DNA of 64,000 nt. It comes from Methylococcales bacterium. GTDB taxonomy: Bacteria > Pseudomonadota > Gammaproteobacteria > Methylococcales > Methylomonadaceae. The stretch spans positions 27,087 through 91,086 of the forward strand of contig JAURYI010000076.1 of assembly GCA_030654015.1 (NCBI GenBank), in the 5' to 3' direction. This document shows, piece by piece, positions 8,061 to 18,201 of the stretch (positions are counted from its first letter, which is position 1; every line of letters begins with the position of its first letter). Both the position numbers and the translations under genes were made by a program. The notes beneath the pieces are model-generated. The model was not told the DNA's origin and made no database searches. It saw only the letters and a program-made list of their open reading frames with translations.

Positions 8061-10660
8061 TCAGCCCTGTAAAAACTGCTCTGCCGCTTGACGGTTTAAG
8101 TGCTGCAAACAAAAACGGGTATCAAAACCTAACAAACAGTTTTGACACACACCTGCACAACTGCAATGCAAATATCCCCGCGCCTTAACAAACATATCTG
8201 CAAAAAAAGGCGGCGCGGCACAGGAAAAGCCGCCGCCACTGCACACATCGTAAATAACAATAGCCGCTACGGCTTGCGAACAATCGGCTAAGGCTTGGCG
8301 CAATACCATGGCTAATGTCCACGCGATTTGTGCATCGGTTTCGTTGTTGTGATTCAGATATTCATCGTTAGGGTGTTTTAAATACAGTTCCAAGACATCG
8401 GTGTTATCTACATAACCCAAATGCAGATTGCGTTTAATGGAAAAATTCTTTTCGTTGCCATCACAGAATTTTTCCAATTTACTACCAGCACCAAAACTGC
8501 CGCGTAATTTTTGATGCGGTTTTGAAAAAACATCGGGCAGTTTGTCATCTTGTGTCATGGATTCTGCCCGTCCGCAACACCAGCACAAGGCGTAACCGAA
8601 TCCTTCTTCACCTGAACTGTGATAAAAAATACTGCCTTGCGTGTCAACGCGATAACTGCCAAATGTTTCATGACAAAGTTCACTGTTAGCTGTCACCCAA
8701 GGTTCTTGTACGGGAACATAGTGCTGCATAGACACATCGGTGGTCGGCGTACTGTGAAAATCGACTGCGAAACCAGCAGGTTCAATAAATTCACGGCATT
8801 CTATCGGTGAAAATGCCGCGCCGCACTGACAGATTTTAGGAAATTGACTACCAAAGCTGTGTTTCATCGCACCGCACTTGTTACAACGTCCTATTTTCAT
8901 CAGCTTTTGCGTTTCCCGCATTTGACCGCTGGGTGTGTGCCAATTCAAGGTTAAACCTGCACTGCGATACACCAGTCCATTTAACACAATGTCATTACTG
9001 GGCGCGTATTCTCGAATCGCAATCGATAAATCACGAGTCGGTTTAGCGCGGCTTATCGACAGATTATCATCGCGTTGTTTGTCTTCCCGTTTTGAGTGTT
9101 TGTAATCATCAATACTGTATAAATTAAAACTGGCAATACCAGCTGGAAAACCATAGCTGGGCAAAAAGCCGCGTGTGGCTAAATCGCTTAACAAGTATTC
9201 GCCTGTTAGTCGTTCTAAATCGCGTTTTACCCGTTTTGCGTAGGGGTCGGTTAAATTAGCGGCAGTTAGCGTGGCGTGTTCTTGTTGTGAAGGTTCATAT
9301 TCAGTCAGCCATTTATCCGTTACGTTTGTAATTGCCTCGACCGCGTTTTTTAACAGCGTCGCGGTGTGCTTGCCGTGTAAGCCACTGCCTTTAATCAAGG
9401 CTCTTAAGCCTTTGCCTAGAGCTTTATGGTCAGCAGATGATTCTAACCATGCGCAAAAATCCTGCACAGTGTCGATAAAAAACCAGCCGCTGGTCAGTTT
9501 TAAGTTGTTTGTCTGTTCGGCAACGTGTTTTAAAAAAGAACTCAGTAACTTGGGCTAAAATCGCACGCGGGTGTATGGTCATACCTAGCCAATTTTTCCA
9601 ATCCAACGGCACACTGACAAACGCGCCACGCACATAAAAATCTAAACAGATTTTTAGAAAGTCTCGCCATTCATTCAGTGATAACTCAAGTTTTAGCCAT
9701 TCTTGCGGGACTTGGGTAAGTTGTTTTAAAGCGGGATACTGGACTGACACTAAACCTAATGTTTCAAGGCTGTTGGCGCGTTTGGGGCGATTGTAAAACA
9801 CACGCAGCATCAACATGGTGGCAAGCGTGCGCCTGTCTGCAAACACCTCACGATTAAGACTGTGATAATAATCAAACATAAAGTTAGCAAGGTCTGGCTG
9901 ATTTTGCAGTTCGTTAATCATGTCCTGCCATGTTATCGGTTGCGGTTCGCTTAACTGCTAACCATGCCAAAGTATCTTGTTCCGAGGTATTCAGGGTATC
10001 GCTTAACTGGGTTAAAGTTTTGGGTGTGCCGTCACAGGTAAATTGTTCGCGTAGGCTTAAACTAGTGGGGTGTGTGGCTAAGGCATAATAACGGGTTTTG
10101 TCGTCACTGATTGCTTGCAAGTCTGGCAAACTCGACGCTGAATAATTTTGCGTGATGTTTTTGGGTAAATCGGGAATGGCGCGTTTGCCGCCTATCACCG
10201 TCACTCTGTAAATGTCTATGCCTGCTAAATATTTTTGTAAAACGCCGTTGTCTTTATCGCCAATGGTTGCAGACGTGGCAACAAAGCGCACATCATCGGC
10301 ATTCACGCCGAAACTGTGTAACACGCGGCGAACAACGACAATTCCGCCGCTTGTGAACCTAGATAGCTGTGCGCTTCATCAATAATAATCCAGCGTAACT
10401 GCCCTTGTGATTTTTGCAGAATGGGCGCGTCCACTTGGCGTACCAGCATATATTCCAACGGGGTTTCGTTTTGAAAAGGGGTGGCGACTTTTTCCTCGGT
10501 GTTGCCGTTGTATAAACAAAAGCGAATATTGTCCTCAAAGGCGTGTGTCCACGAGCATAAGCGGTCGCGCTGGCTGTTAATCAAGGCATTTAACGGATAG
10601 ATGAATAAGGCTTGTACACCAAATCAACCGCTGTTGTTGCTGGTCATAACGGCGCACTAA
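8061..10660 (-). pseudogene. Decayed superfamily 2 helicase with C-terminal zinc-binding (DUF1998/MZB-like) domain
   Basis: About 2.6 kb of minus-strand sequence encodes one helicase broken into at least four frames: about 10303-10584 (IYPLNALINS motif Ia, then DEAH box in WIIIDEAHSYLG), 9914-10324 (SATIGD motif III, IGGKRAIPDLPK), 9430-9921 and 8061-9467. The last piece (468 residues) has a CxxC...CxC zinc ribbon (CNKCGAMKHSFG) and ends with SGGGF...CSCAGVCQNCLLGFDTRF, a cysteine cluster like the MZB/DUF1998 domain of MrfA-type helicases. Another shift lies near 10625, where RRYDQQQQR should join GVQALFIYP. The N terminus with motif I is missing beyond the IS left end at 10661. Such helicases are common in defence islands (DISARM, Dpd); I cannot name the system. 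Frameshifts could be decay or sequencing error, but the IS and missing 5' end favour decay. Confidence 0.75.
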
Positions 10661-10702
10661 GAACCTGTTCAAAATTTACGTTAACTAAGTGATAATAGCG
10701 GG

Positions 10703-10993
10703 ATGAGAAAAAGTTATCCCAGTGACATTAGTCGAGACCAGTTTGAACAGATTCGTGAACTATTGGAAAGTGCGAGAAAGAAGACGCGGCCGCGTCAAGT
10801 TGATTTGTACGATGTGTTTTGTGCGGTGCTGTACCTGCTGAAAAGTGGTTGTCAATGGCGGATGCTACCGAGTGATTTTCCGAAATGGCGGACAGTGCAT
10901 CATTATTTTTCGCTGTGGAGTGAGAAACCAGAAGACAAAGACAGCCTGCTAGAACAGGCATTAAAAAAATCAGGTTGGCGTAGCGCGTACTAA
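10703..10993 (+). CDS. IS5-family transposase, N-terminal frame (OrfA)
   Basis: 96 residues that form the N-terminal DUF4096-type region of IS5-family transposases (MRKSYPSDISRDQFEQIREL; LKSGCQWRMLPSDFPKWRTV). The frame ends shortly after a run of seven A at 10963-10969. The continuation of the protein is in another frame (10965-11492), so a full transposase needs a frame change in or near the A-run. In several IS427-like elements this is programmed; here it could equally be a disabling indel. Confidence 0.85.
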   Translation: MRKSYPSDISRDQFEQIRELLESARKKTRPRQVDLYDVFCAVLYLLKSGCQWRMLPSDFPKWRTVHHYFSLWSEKPEDKDSLLEQALKKSGWRSAY

Positions 10994-11492
10994 ACAGGGA
11001 CGCAACGTCAAAACAAGCTTTTGCATCGTTGATGGCCAAAGTGTGAAAAATACCGATTGCGCAAAACACAAAGGCTATGATGCAGGCAAGAAAGTCTCTG
11101 GCATCAAGCGGCATATTCTGGTCGATACACAGGGCTTACCTCATGCGATAGCGGTAACCACCGCTGACGTAACTGACCGTCAGGGGGCATTAAACGCCAT
11201 CGGACAACACGCTGAGAATTTATCAGCCGTTTCGATCCTACTGACAGATGGCGGCTATACAGGACAGCCCTTTGCGGATGCCGTCTTGACACTGATCGGA
11301 GCGGAGGTACACGTCGTCAAACGCTCTGAACTGCCTACTTTTTCAGTCATTCCCAAACGCTGGGTGGTCGAAAGGTCATTTGCTTGGCTGGAAAAGTGTC
11401 GAAGGCTTTGGAAAAATACGGAACGATTACTCAACACCAGTCTGCAATTCGTCAATCTGGCTTTTTTGGCTTTGTTACTACGAAGATTTTGA
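10965..11492 (+). CDS. IS5-family transposase, C-terminal catalytic frame (OrfB)
   Basis: This frame carries the catalytic core. The likely DDE residues are Asp in FCIVDGQSVKNT, Asp in LLTDGGYTG and Glu in WVVERSFAWLEK, the usual IS5 signatures. The frame has no strong start codon of its own: it opens after a TAA at 10962 and reads VARTKQGRNVKTS before the first possible internal start at 11043 (GTG). Translation therefore probably depends on slippage at the A7 run from the upstream frame. The end reads LAFLALLLRRF, a normal IS5 C terminus. Confidence 0.8.
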   Translation, partial: KNQVGVARTKQGRNVKTSFCIVDGQSVKNTDCAKHKGYDAGKKVSGIKRHILVDTQGLPHAIAVTTADVTDRQGALNAIGQHAENLSAVSILLTDGGYTGQPFADAVLTLIGAEVHVVKRSELPTFSVIPKRWVVERSFAWLEKCRRLWKNTERLLNTSLQFVNLAFLALLLRRF

Positions 11493-11512
11493 ACAGGTTC
11501 TAAGAGGTATTA

Positions 11513-11833
11513 ATGACAATTTTAGAAGCACAGGCTAAGCGGTGGACAGATCCAGAAGCGCGGGCAAAGCAAGCGGCGAAAATTAAAGACTGGCAACCGT
11601 GGAAACAATCCACAGGCGCGAAAACAGAACAGGGTAAGGCTACCAGCTCAATGAACGCCTGTAAGGGCTACCAGCGGGCTATTTATCGCAATGAGCGGCG
11701 TATTATGTCGCACGGACTACGCGCTATTATTGCATTGAACAAATTACCCGAAGACCAACAGCCTAGGCATTTAGTGGCGGCTTGTTGGGAGTTATCGCAT
11801 TATCTGGAAGGGGTAAGCAGTGGTAAGGGCTAA
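11513..11833 (+). CDS. Small hypothetical protein of accessory regions
   Basis: 106 residues with a plausible ribosome site (AGAGG, 6 bases before ATG). Residues 31-50 contain STGAKTEQGKATSSMNACKG, a variant of the TGP(R/K)T..GKA.SS.NA pattern often seen near the N terminus of small hypothetical proteins in phages, plasmids and islands. The rest is basic and predicted helical, with no membrane segment. Function unknown. It begins 10 bp beyond the IS target duplication, so its own promoter may have been disrupted or supplied by the IS. Confidence 0.55.
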   Translation: MTILEAQAKRWTDPEARAKQAAKIKDWQPWKQSTGAKTEQGKATSSMNACKGYQRAIYRNERRIMSHGLRAIIALNKLPEDQQPRHLVAACWELSHYLEGVSSGKG

Positions 11834-12416
11834 ACGCGGCTAGAATCGCATTATTTAGCCCTTGCCTGAATTATCTGAGTCGCATTAAAAAGGGCGGCTA
11901 ACTTTCACCCCTTAAAAAGAGTTTTTCCCGATAATAAAAGGCGGCTAACTTTCGGCACTATAAAAGAGTTTTTCGGTATCATAAAAGAGCGTGCTAACCC
12001 GAATTATCCAACGCTATAAAAAGAACGGTGTTGTTCTGTACAAATGCGTGATTTTACACTGTACATTCTAGTCAAGTATGTACATTAGAAAACTAAAGCC
12101 GCGCCACTGTAAGGCTACATAGTTTTTTTGTACCAGTGTTTAAATTCTGGTACACGCATTGGTACATATTTTATTCATGCACCAACGGTATTAAACCTTA
12201 ATTATCTGAGTCGATAAAAAACGTGCTGTTCTGCACAGGAAAAAACAAGTTTGGTTAAGCCTGTCATCAACGCGCCAGAATAGCGGCAATGATTGCAGGT
12301 AATTTGATTTTTTCGATATGCAGTCAATAACTTTCAAATGCTATCCCGATTGCTATCCCGAAACCGCTATTTTGAGTTTTTGCTAAAATCTTAATTTCAT
12401 AACTTATTGATTTTAT
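11834..12416. other. Gene-poor accessory sequence between small ORF and tRNA-Pro
   Basis: 583 bp with no convincing gene. The first part holds degenerate repeats (11868-12040). Later it has several GGTAC/GTAC-rich short inverted repeats (around 12130-12170, TGTACCAGTG...CTGGTACACGCATTGGTACA) and at 12199 another copy of AATTATCTGAGTCGATAAAA, matching 11869-11884. The character suggests remnant replication, recombination or regulatory sites of an integrated element. Confidence 0.5.
11868..12040. repeat. Degenerate tandem repeats, unit about 48 bp
   Basis: Three to four diverged units are visible: GGCGGCTAACTTTC occurs at about 11893 and 11940 and as GCGTGCTAACCC at about 11988; AAAAGAGTTTTTC occurs at about 11915 and 11963. 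Each unit is about 46-48 bp. A related shorter segment (AATTATCTGAGTCG) recurs at about 12198. Too diverged for CRISPR and without equal spacers; iteron-like or a decayed repeat array. Confidence 0.5.
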
Positions 12417-12493
12417 TGGTCGGAACGACAGGATTTGAACCTGCGACCCCTTGTCCCCCAGACAAGTGCGCTACCAAGCTGCGCTACGCTCCG
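12417..12493 (-). tRNA. tRNA-Pro (anticodon GGG)
   Basis: 77-nt minus-strand cloverleaf with acceptor CGGAGCG, D-arm AGCGCAGCTTGGTAGCGC, anticodon stem CTTGT/ACAAG with loop CTGGGGG (anticodon GGG), T-arm GGTTCAAATCC and encoded ACCA (12417-12420). It follows the MerR-like gene as in other gammaproteobacteria (pheT-ihfA-merR-tRNA-Pro). Its 3' end faces the decayed accessory region 8061-12416, the usual side for integrated elements. Confidence 0.96.
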
Positions 12494-12552
12494 ATTATTT
12501 TTTTGGTGATTTTATTGAATGAGATTGTGAACACAATCTCTGGTAAAGCAAG

Positions 12553-12578
12553 AGGGCGGATTATACAGCATCCGCCCT
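12553..12578. repeat. Inverted repeat between MerR-like gene and tRNA-Pro
   Basis: AGGGCGGA (12553-12560) and TCCGCCCT (12571-12578) form an 8-bp GC-rich stem with a 10-base loop, 12 bp after the MerR-like stop. A T-run follows only on the plus strand (GTTTTTG), where no gene precedes it, so on the minus strand it may be a weak terminator or a processing hairpin. Confidence 0.4.
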
Positions 12579-12589
12579 GTTTTTGTAGC

Positions 12590-12940
12590 TTATTTTAGTA
12601 ATTCTAAAATATCTTCGAGATCGGCGACCATTTGATGAATAAGCTGTTTGGTGATGGTGGCATTGTCTTTGTTGTCATCACTGCTTAAATGCGCTCGTGC
12701 GCCGCCGATGGTGTAGCCTTGTTCGTAGAGTAGTGAACGAATTTGCCGTATCATCAGCACATCATGACGCTGATAATAGCGGCGATTACCGCGTCTTTTT
12801 ATGGGGCTGAGTTCGGTGAATTCTTGCTCCCAATAGCGCAGTACATGAGGCTTGACTCCGCACAATTCACTGACTTCACCAATGGTGAAATACCGTTTTG
12901 CGGGAATGACGGGCAAATCATTATTACTCGGATCCAACAT
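12590..12940 (-). CDS. MerR-family transcriptional regulator downstream of ihfA
   Basis: 116 residues with an N-terminal MerR winged helix: [25 protein letters not shown] (residues about 17-41) and [19 protein letters not shown], then a dimerisation helix ending in [10 protein letters not shown]. It lacks the C-terminal Cys or ligand domain of metal- or drug-sensing MerR proteins, like the short MerR-like protein commonly located between ihfA and tRNA-Pro in gammaproteobacteria, whose target is unknown. It overlaps the ihfA stop by 17 bp, so it is translated from the pheST-ihfA transcript. Confidence 0.88.
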   Translation of the reverse strand: MLDPSNNDLPVIPAKRYFTIGEVSELCGVKPHVLRYWEQEFTELSPIKRRGNRRYYQRHDVLMIRQIRSLLYEQGYTIGGARAHLSSDDNKDNATITKQLIHQMVADLEDILELLK

Positions 12941-13220
12941 ACGCTTCTACTCGGGCTTTTAGTTTTTGACCTGAACGGAATGTTACCACACGCCGTGCTG
13001 TAATGGGTATTTCTTCGCCTGTTTTTGGATTTCTTCCCGGCCGACTGCTTTTGTCGCGCAGTTCGAATTTACCAAACCCAGAGATTTTTACTTGCTTTCC
13101 TTGTTCTAGGGAGCTTTTGATTTCTTCAAAAAAGAACTCCACCATGTCTTTTGCTTCGCGTTTGTTTAAGCCTAGCTCGTCAAACAAGGTTTCCGCAAAA
13201 TCTGCTTTTGTTAATGCCAT
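12924..13220 (-). CDS. ihfA: Integration host factor subunit alpha
   Basis: 98-residue HU/IHF-fold protein that binds and bends specific DNA as a heterodimer with IhfB. Characteristic sequence: [18 protein letters not shown] at the N terminus, [21 protein letters not shown] (beta arm with the intercalating Pro in GRNPKTG) and [14 protein letters not shown] near the end. The position directly after pheT (3 bp gap) is the usual one and distinguishes it from hupB at 31202. Expected regulation is with pheST. Confidence 0.95.
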   Translation of the reverse strand: MALTKADFAETLFDELGLNKREAKDMVEFFFEEIKSSLEQGKQVKISGFGKFELRDKSSRPGRNPKTGEEIPITARRVVTFRSGQKLKARVEAYVGSE

Positions 13221-13223
13221 GAA

Positions 13224-15599
13224 TCAATCTCTCAATTTTGCGCCCGTTTTCTGGGTCAATGTGTCTAACAACGTGCTAACTATAGCATCTATTTCTGAAT
13301 CTGTAAGGGTTTGCACGTCATTTTGTAGGGTTATGCTCAATGCCACACTTTTACAGCCTTCTGCTACGCCTTTGCCGCGATATATGTCAAATACGACCAC
13401 ATCTTGCAGCATAGGTTCATTGCTGTTTTTAATGCAGTCAATCAACTGGTTGGCGGTGATGTCGTCATTGACCAACAAAGCTAAATCGCGGCGTACTGAT
13501 GGGTATTTGGACAGCGATTTGAATTTAGCAGGGGTTTTATTCAACACTAAATCTTGTGCCAGTTCAAATAAAAATACTTGGCTGTCAAAGCCCAGTTGTT
13601 TTTCCAGATTAGGATGCAGCATCCCTAACCAGCCGATACTTTGCCCGTCTTTGTTGCGTATTTCAGCGGTTTGGTACGGGTGCAGGGCGGTTTGTTCTGC
13701 GGGTACAAACTGCACTTCACAACCAGTTAAACCGAATAAGGCTTCTACGTCAGCTTTAACATCAAAGAAATCGACTTTGCGGGTTTTTTCGCCCCATTGT
13801 TCGGTGTACGCGCTGCCTAAGGCTAAACCTGCGAGCATTTTTTCCTGCTGGGTTTCGCCGTCTCTTTGCACGAAACGCAAGCCTGTTTCAAATAAACGCA
13901 CGCGGTTTTGTTGGCGGTTGGTGTTGTGTAATGCTGCTTTGATTAAGCCACACCATAAGGTGGTGCGCATCACTGCCATATCAGCAGAAATGGGATTTTT
14001 TAAGCGTACTACTTCATCATTCGGCGCGATGGTTTGTTGAATGTCTTCATCGACAAAGCTGTAGGTGATGGCTTCTTGATAGCCTCTATCAACGAATAAA
14101 TCTTTGACTCGGTCGAGTTCTAACACGCTTTCAGTGGCTAAACCTAATGAAGAGCGCATGAGTAAACTGCTGTTAGGCAAGTTGTTATAGCCCACAATGC
14201 GAGCGATTTCTTCGATTAAATCGGCTTCGATAGCAATGTCAAAACGAAAGCCTGTGGGTTTGACTTTCCAGCCGTCGGCTAGGGTTTCTACAGCCAGACC
14301 CAAGCGTTGAAAAATCGACACCACGCGCTCATCGGCAATGGCAATACCTAAGGTTTTTTCCAGACGTTGTTTTCTTAACAATACAGCATCACGGTTGGGT
14401 AATGTCGCTTCTGTAGTGACTTCGGTAATTGCACCGACGCTGCCACCTGCAATATCGACAATCAGTTGCGTCGCACGTTCGATAGCGCGGGCTTGCAAAG
14501 TGAAATCCACGCCGCGTTCAAAACGGTGTGAGGAATCAGTATGCAAACCGAAAGAACGCGCTTTGCCTGCGATGGTTTGCGGGGTGAAAAACGCGCATTC
14601 TAAGAAAATGTCTGACGTGCTGTCGCTCACCGCTGATTCACTGCCGCCCATGACACCCGCTAAGGCGAGAGCTTGATTATCGTCAGCAATGACTAACGAT
14701 TCAGTATCGAGTTTGATGGTTTGCCCGTTTAATAACGCCAACTCTTCATCGGCTTGCGCATAACGCACGGTGATACCGCCTGATAATTTAGCGGCATCAA
14801 AGGCGTGTAGCGGTTGCCCTAATTCGATTAACACATAGTTAGTGACATCAACTACTGCGCCTAAACTGCGCACACCTGAACGGCGTAGACGTTCCTGCAT
14901 CCATAACGGCGTTTCGGCTTGTGGATTAACGCCTTTGATTAAACGACCTAAATAACGCGGGCAGGCTTCGGGGGCGTTTACACTGACGGTTAATGATTCA
15001 GCATGAGCAACCGCGCTGTTATCAAACTGCGTTGCTGTCCAGTCCATTTCATTTAATACCGCAACTTCACGCGCAATACCTTCCACGCTTAAGCAATCGG
15101 CACGATTCGGCGTTAAATCGACTTCAATAATCGAATCATTGAGCGATAAATAGTCACGAATATCCACGCCGACAGGTGCGTCATCTGCCAGTTCCATCAA
15201 ACCGTTGGCATCGGCGGCAAGTCCGAGTTCTTTTTCAGAACACAGCATTCCAAACGATTCCACGCCGCGCAATTTGGATTTTTTGATTTTAAAATCTTGG
15301 GGTAATACCGCGCCGCATAACGCCGCTGGAATTTTCAAACCCACGCGCACATTCGCCGCGCCGCAAACAATTTGCAGAGGTTCTGCTTCACCGACATTGA
15401 CACGGCACACGCGCAATTTATCCGCGTCTGGGTGTTTTTCCATGTCGATAACTTCACCGACCACGACACCGCTGAATACTGCCGCCGCTGGTTCTACGGA
15501 ATCAACTTCCAAGCCTGCCATTGTTAATTGCGCGACCAATTCATCGGTCGTGACGGCTGGATTTACATACGTTCTTAACCATGTTTCACTGATTTTCAT
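13224..15599 (-). CDS. pheT: Phenylalanyl-tRNA synthetase beta subunit
   Basis: 791 residues, the usual size. Subunit of the alpha2-beta2 enzyme that charges tRNA-Phe. Domains in order: N-terminal OB-type tRNA-binding domain (about 40-150), B3/B4 editing domain (about 210-380), B5 domain (about 400-475), catalytic-like core, and C-terminal FDX-ACB anticodon-binding domain (about 697-790; KYPSVRRDLALLV). It follows pheS after 13 bp and precedes ihfA. The large plus-strand ORF overlapping its 3' part is a shadow. Confidence 0.96.
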   Translation of the reverse strand: MKISETWLRTYVNPAVTTDELVAQLTMAGLEVDSVEPAAAVFSGVVVGEVIDMEKHPDADKLRVCRVNVGEAEPLQIVCGAANVRVGLKIPAALCGAVLPQDFKIKKSKLRGVESFGMLCSEKELGLAADANGLMELADDAPVGVDIRDYLSLNDSIIEVDLTPNRADCLSVEGIAREVAVLNEMDWTATQFDNSAVAHAESLTVSVNAPEACPRYLGRLIKGVNPQAETPLWMQERLRRSGVRSLGAVVDVTNYVLIELGQPLHAFDAAKLSGGITVRYAQADEELALLNGQTIKLDTESLVIADDNQALALAGVMGGSESAVSDSTSDIFLECAFFTPQTIAGKARSFGLHTDSSHRFERGVDFTLQARAIERATQLIVDIAGGSVGAITEVTTEATLPNRDAVLLRKQRLEKTLGIAIADERVVSIFQRLGLAVETLADGWKVKPTGFRFDIAIEADLIEEIARIVGYNNLPNSSLLMRSSLGLATESVLELDRVKDLFVDRGYQEAITYSFVDEDIQQTIAPNDEVVRLKNPISADMAVMRTTLWCGLIKAALHNTNRQQNRVRLFETGLRFVQRDGETQQEKMLAGLALGSAYTEQWGEKTRKVDFFDVKADVEALFGLTGCEVQFVPAEQTALHPYQTAEIRNKDGQSIGWLGMLHPNLEKQLGFDSQVFLFELAQDLVLNKTPAKFKSLSKYPSVRRDLALLVNDDITANQLIDCIKNSNEPMLQDVVVFDIYRGKGVAEGCKSVALSITLQNDVQTLTDSEIDAIVSTLLDTLTQKTGAKLRD

Positions 15600-15612
15600 G
15601 ATGACTTCCCTG

Positions 15613-16671
<1,059 letters not shown>

Positions 16672-16691
16672 TTATCACGGGATGGCGACAT

Positions 16692-16724
16692 AAACCTGCG
16701 AGGTTTTAAAAACCTCGCAGGTTT
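16692..16724. repeat. Perfect 15-bp inverted repeat with 3-base loop
   Basis: AAACCTGCGAGGTTT (16692-16706), TAA, then the exact reverse complement (16710-16724). It is 3 bp from the flavin reductase stop and upstream of pheS on the same strand. It may end the nadC transcript or be a dispersed palindromic repeat; no T-run follows. Confidence 0.7.
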
Positions 16725-16727
16725 GGG

Positions 16728-17198
16728 CTAGGCATACAGTTCATCACTACCATCCATGTCGCCTGTTTGGTTGTACAACAACGGTTTGCCTTGATTAAGA
16801 ATCGCCCCTGCAATCACGTTGCACACCACGATTTTATGATCGCCCGCTTCGGTATCATGACTGACCTGACAATCAAAATACGCCAGCGCGTCCGCCAATA
16901 CGGGCGCGGTCGATAAACCTTGTTGCCACACAAAGCCTGCCATTTTGTCTTTATCGTGTGAACGACCAAAATGCTCGGCAATGCGCATTTGATGTTCTCC
17001 CAACACATTGACGGTACACACGCCGCCTTCTTGCAACAGGCTGTAAGAATAATGCTCGGGGTTAATGCTGATTGCCAATAACGGCGGATCAAACGATACC
17101 TGCATCACCCACGCGGCAGTGAATGCGTTGTGATGTACGCCGTCACTGACGGCGACCACATACACGCCGTGCGTCAACTGCTTAAATAACTCATTCAT
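16728..17198 (-). CDS. Flavin reductase-like domain protein
   Basis: 156 residues covering a single flavin reductase-like (DIM6/NTAB, split-barrel FMN-binding) domain: [32 protein letters not shown] with the typical FMN-contact region, then [18 protein letters not shown]. Such proteins reduce FMN with NAD(P)H or act as small FMN oxidoreductases; the partner here is unknown. Its start overlaps the nadC stop by 4 bp, so the two are co-translated. No signal peptide. Confidence 0.82.
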   Translation of the reverse strand: MNELFKQLTHGVYVVAVSDGVHHNAFTAAWVMQVSFDPPLLAISINPEHYSYSLLQEGGVCTVNVLGEHQMRIAEHFGRSHDKDKMAGFVWQQGLSTAPVLADALAYFDCQVSHDTEAGDHKIVVCNVIAGAILNQGKPLLYNQTGDMDGSDELYA

Positions 17199-18043
17199 GA
17201 TTGAAACGCCAGTTTGATGCGCATTGATAAATCCACCGCTTTGATGTGTTTGGTCAACGCGCCTATGGAAATAAAATCCACGCCTGTGTCGGCAATGGTG
17301 CGGATATTGGTTAAATCAATATTACCCGAAGCCTCCAGTTCTACGCTACCTTGTGTTAAGGCAACGGCGGTGCGTAAATCGTCCAGACTAAAATTATCGA
17401 GCATTATACGGTCGGGCGCGGCGGCGAGTGCTTCCTGTAATTGGTCAAGCGATTCAACCTCCACTTCCACCGCCACGGTGCTGAGTTCACGCGCGGTCTG
17501 TACCGCTTTAGCAATCGAACCTGCCGCCATAATGTGATTTTCTTTGATTAACACGCCGTCATACAAGCCGATACGGTGGTTATAACAGCCGCCGCACTTC
17601 ACCGCGTATTTTTGCGCATCACGCAGGGCGGGAATAGTTTTACGGGTATCCAATACTTTGCACCTTGTACCTTGTACCTCCTCAGCATATTGTCTGGCAA
17701 CGGTTGCCGTTGCTGATAAGGTTTGTAATAAATTTAACGCGGTGCGCTCACCTGTCAATAACGCTCTGGCAGAACCTTGGAGTTTACACAGCAAGGTATT
17801 TTTAGCTACGTTGTCGCCGTCCTGAACCTGCCAGTCAATCTGAATATCAGGATTCAATTGTTTAAACACCGCATCAAACCACGCCTGACCGCACAGCACC
17901 ATGTCTTCACGCGTAATCACTTCCGCTTCGGCATAAGTGGCTTCTGGAATAATCGCGGCGGTAATGTCGCCTGTGCCGATGTCTTCGGCGAGATAAGGCG
18001 TGATGTCGATGGTTTTTTGTAGGCTATTCATAAGGGGAATCAT
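17195..18043 (-). CDS. nadC: Nicotinate-nucleotide pyrophosphorylase (carboxylating)
   Basis: 282 residues, normal length. Converts quinolinate and PRPP to nicotinate mononucleotide in de novo NAD synthesis. Family features: [11 protein letters not shown] near the N terminus, [39 protein letters not shown] with active-site Arg and Lys residues, [15 protein letters not shown], and C-terminal LEASGNI...[13 protein letters not shown] start at 18031 (MNSLQKT) is equally possible. nadA and nadB are not in the window. Confidence 0.94.
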   Translation of the reverse strand: MIPLMNSLQKTIDITPYLAEDIGTGDITAAIIPEATYAEAEVITREDMVLCGQAWFDAVFKQLNPDIQIDWQVQDGDNVAKNTLLCKLQGSARALLTGERTALNLLQTLSATATVARQYAEEVQGTRCKVLDTRKTIPALRDAQKYAVKCGGCYNHRIGLYDGVLIKENHIMAAGSIAKAVQTARELSTVAVEVEVESLDQLQEALAAAPDRIMLDNFSLDDLRTAVALTQGSVELEASGNIDLTNIRTIADTGVDFISIGALTKHIKAVDLSMRIKLAFQS

Positions 18044-18081
18044 CTAGTTATTAAGTATGTAGTAATAAGTTTGCGTGTGTT

Positions 18082-18126
18082 TGGAGTGCAAGCTACGCTT
18101 GCAAGTCAGGCGAAGCCTGACCTCCA
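18082..18126. repeat. REP-like double hairpin
   Basis: Two adjacent short hairpins, GCAAGC-TAC-GCTTGC (18088-18102) and GTCAGGC-GAA-GCCTGAC (18105-18121), enclosed by TTGGAG/CTCCAG. It lies in the 158-bp gap upstream of nadC and downstream of the next gene. The layout is that of repetitive extragenic palindromes; it appears once in this window. Confidence 0.6.
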
Positions 18127-18201
18127 GTGTTCAGCAATACATCCTGATTTATTGCTAAGAACTTATTGATAACCCCACTATATTGAGCGGCTCTGTTGAT
18201 G

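Larger units (their letters stand above)
10661..11500 (+). mobile_element. IS5-family insertion sequence, 840 bp, with 3-bp target duplication
   Basis: The element begins GAACCTGTTCAAAAT at 10661 and ends with the inverted copy at 11486-11500; the ends match over about 16 bp with few mismatches. TAA lies directly outside both ends (10658-10660 and 11501-11503), a target duplication of the size seen in the IS427/IS1031 branch of IS5. It encodes a two-frame DDE transposase and sits at the truncated 5' end of the helicase pseudogene. Intact ends and duplication suggest a fairly recent insertion. Confidence 0.9.

Noticed and set aside
11868..12040. CRISPR array
   Set aside because: Units are diverged, lack constant repeats and variable spacers, and no cas genes are nearby.
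12407..12598. 63-codon plus-strand ORF ([20 protein letters not shown])
   Set aside because: It is the antisense translation of tRNA-Pro, a well-known spurious annotation.
13003..14040. 345-codon plus-strand ORF opposite pheT and ihfA
   Set aside because: Length is due to codon bias of pheT; product is Ser/Asn-rich with no domain pattern and overlaps two certain genes.
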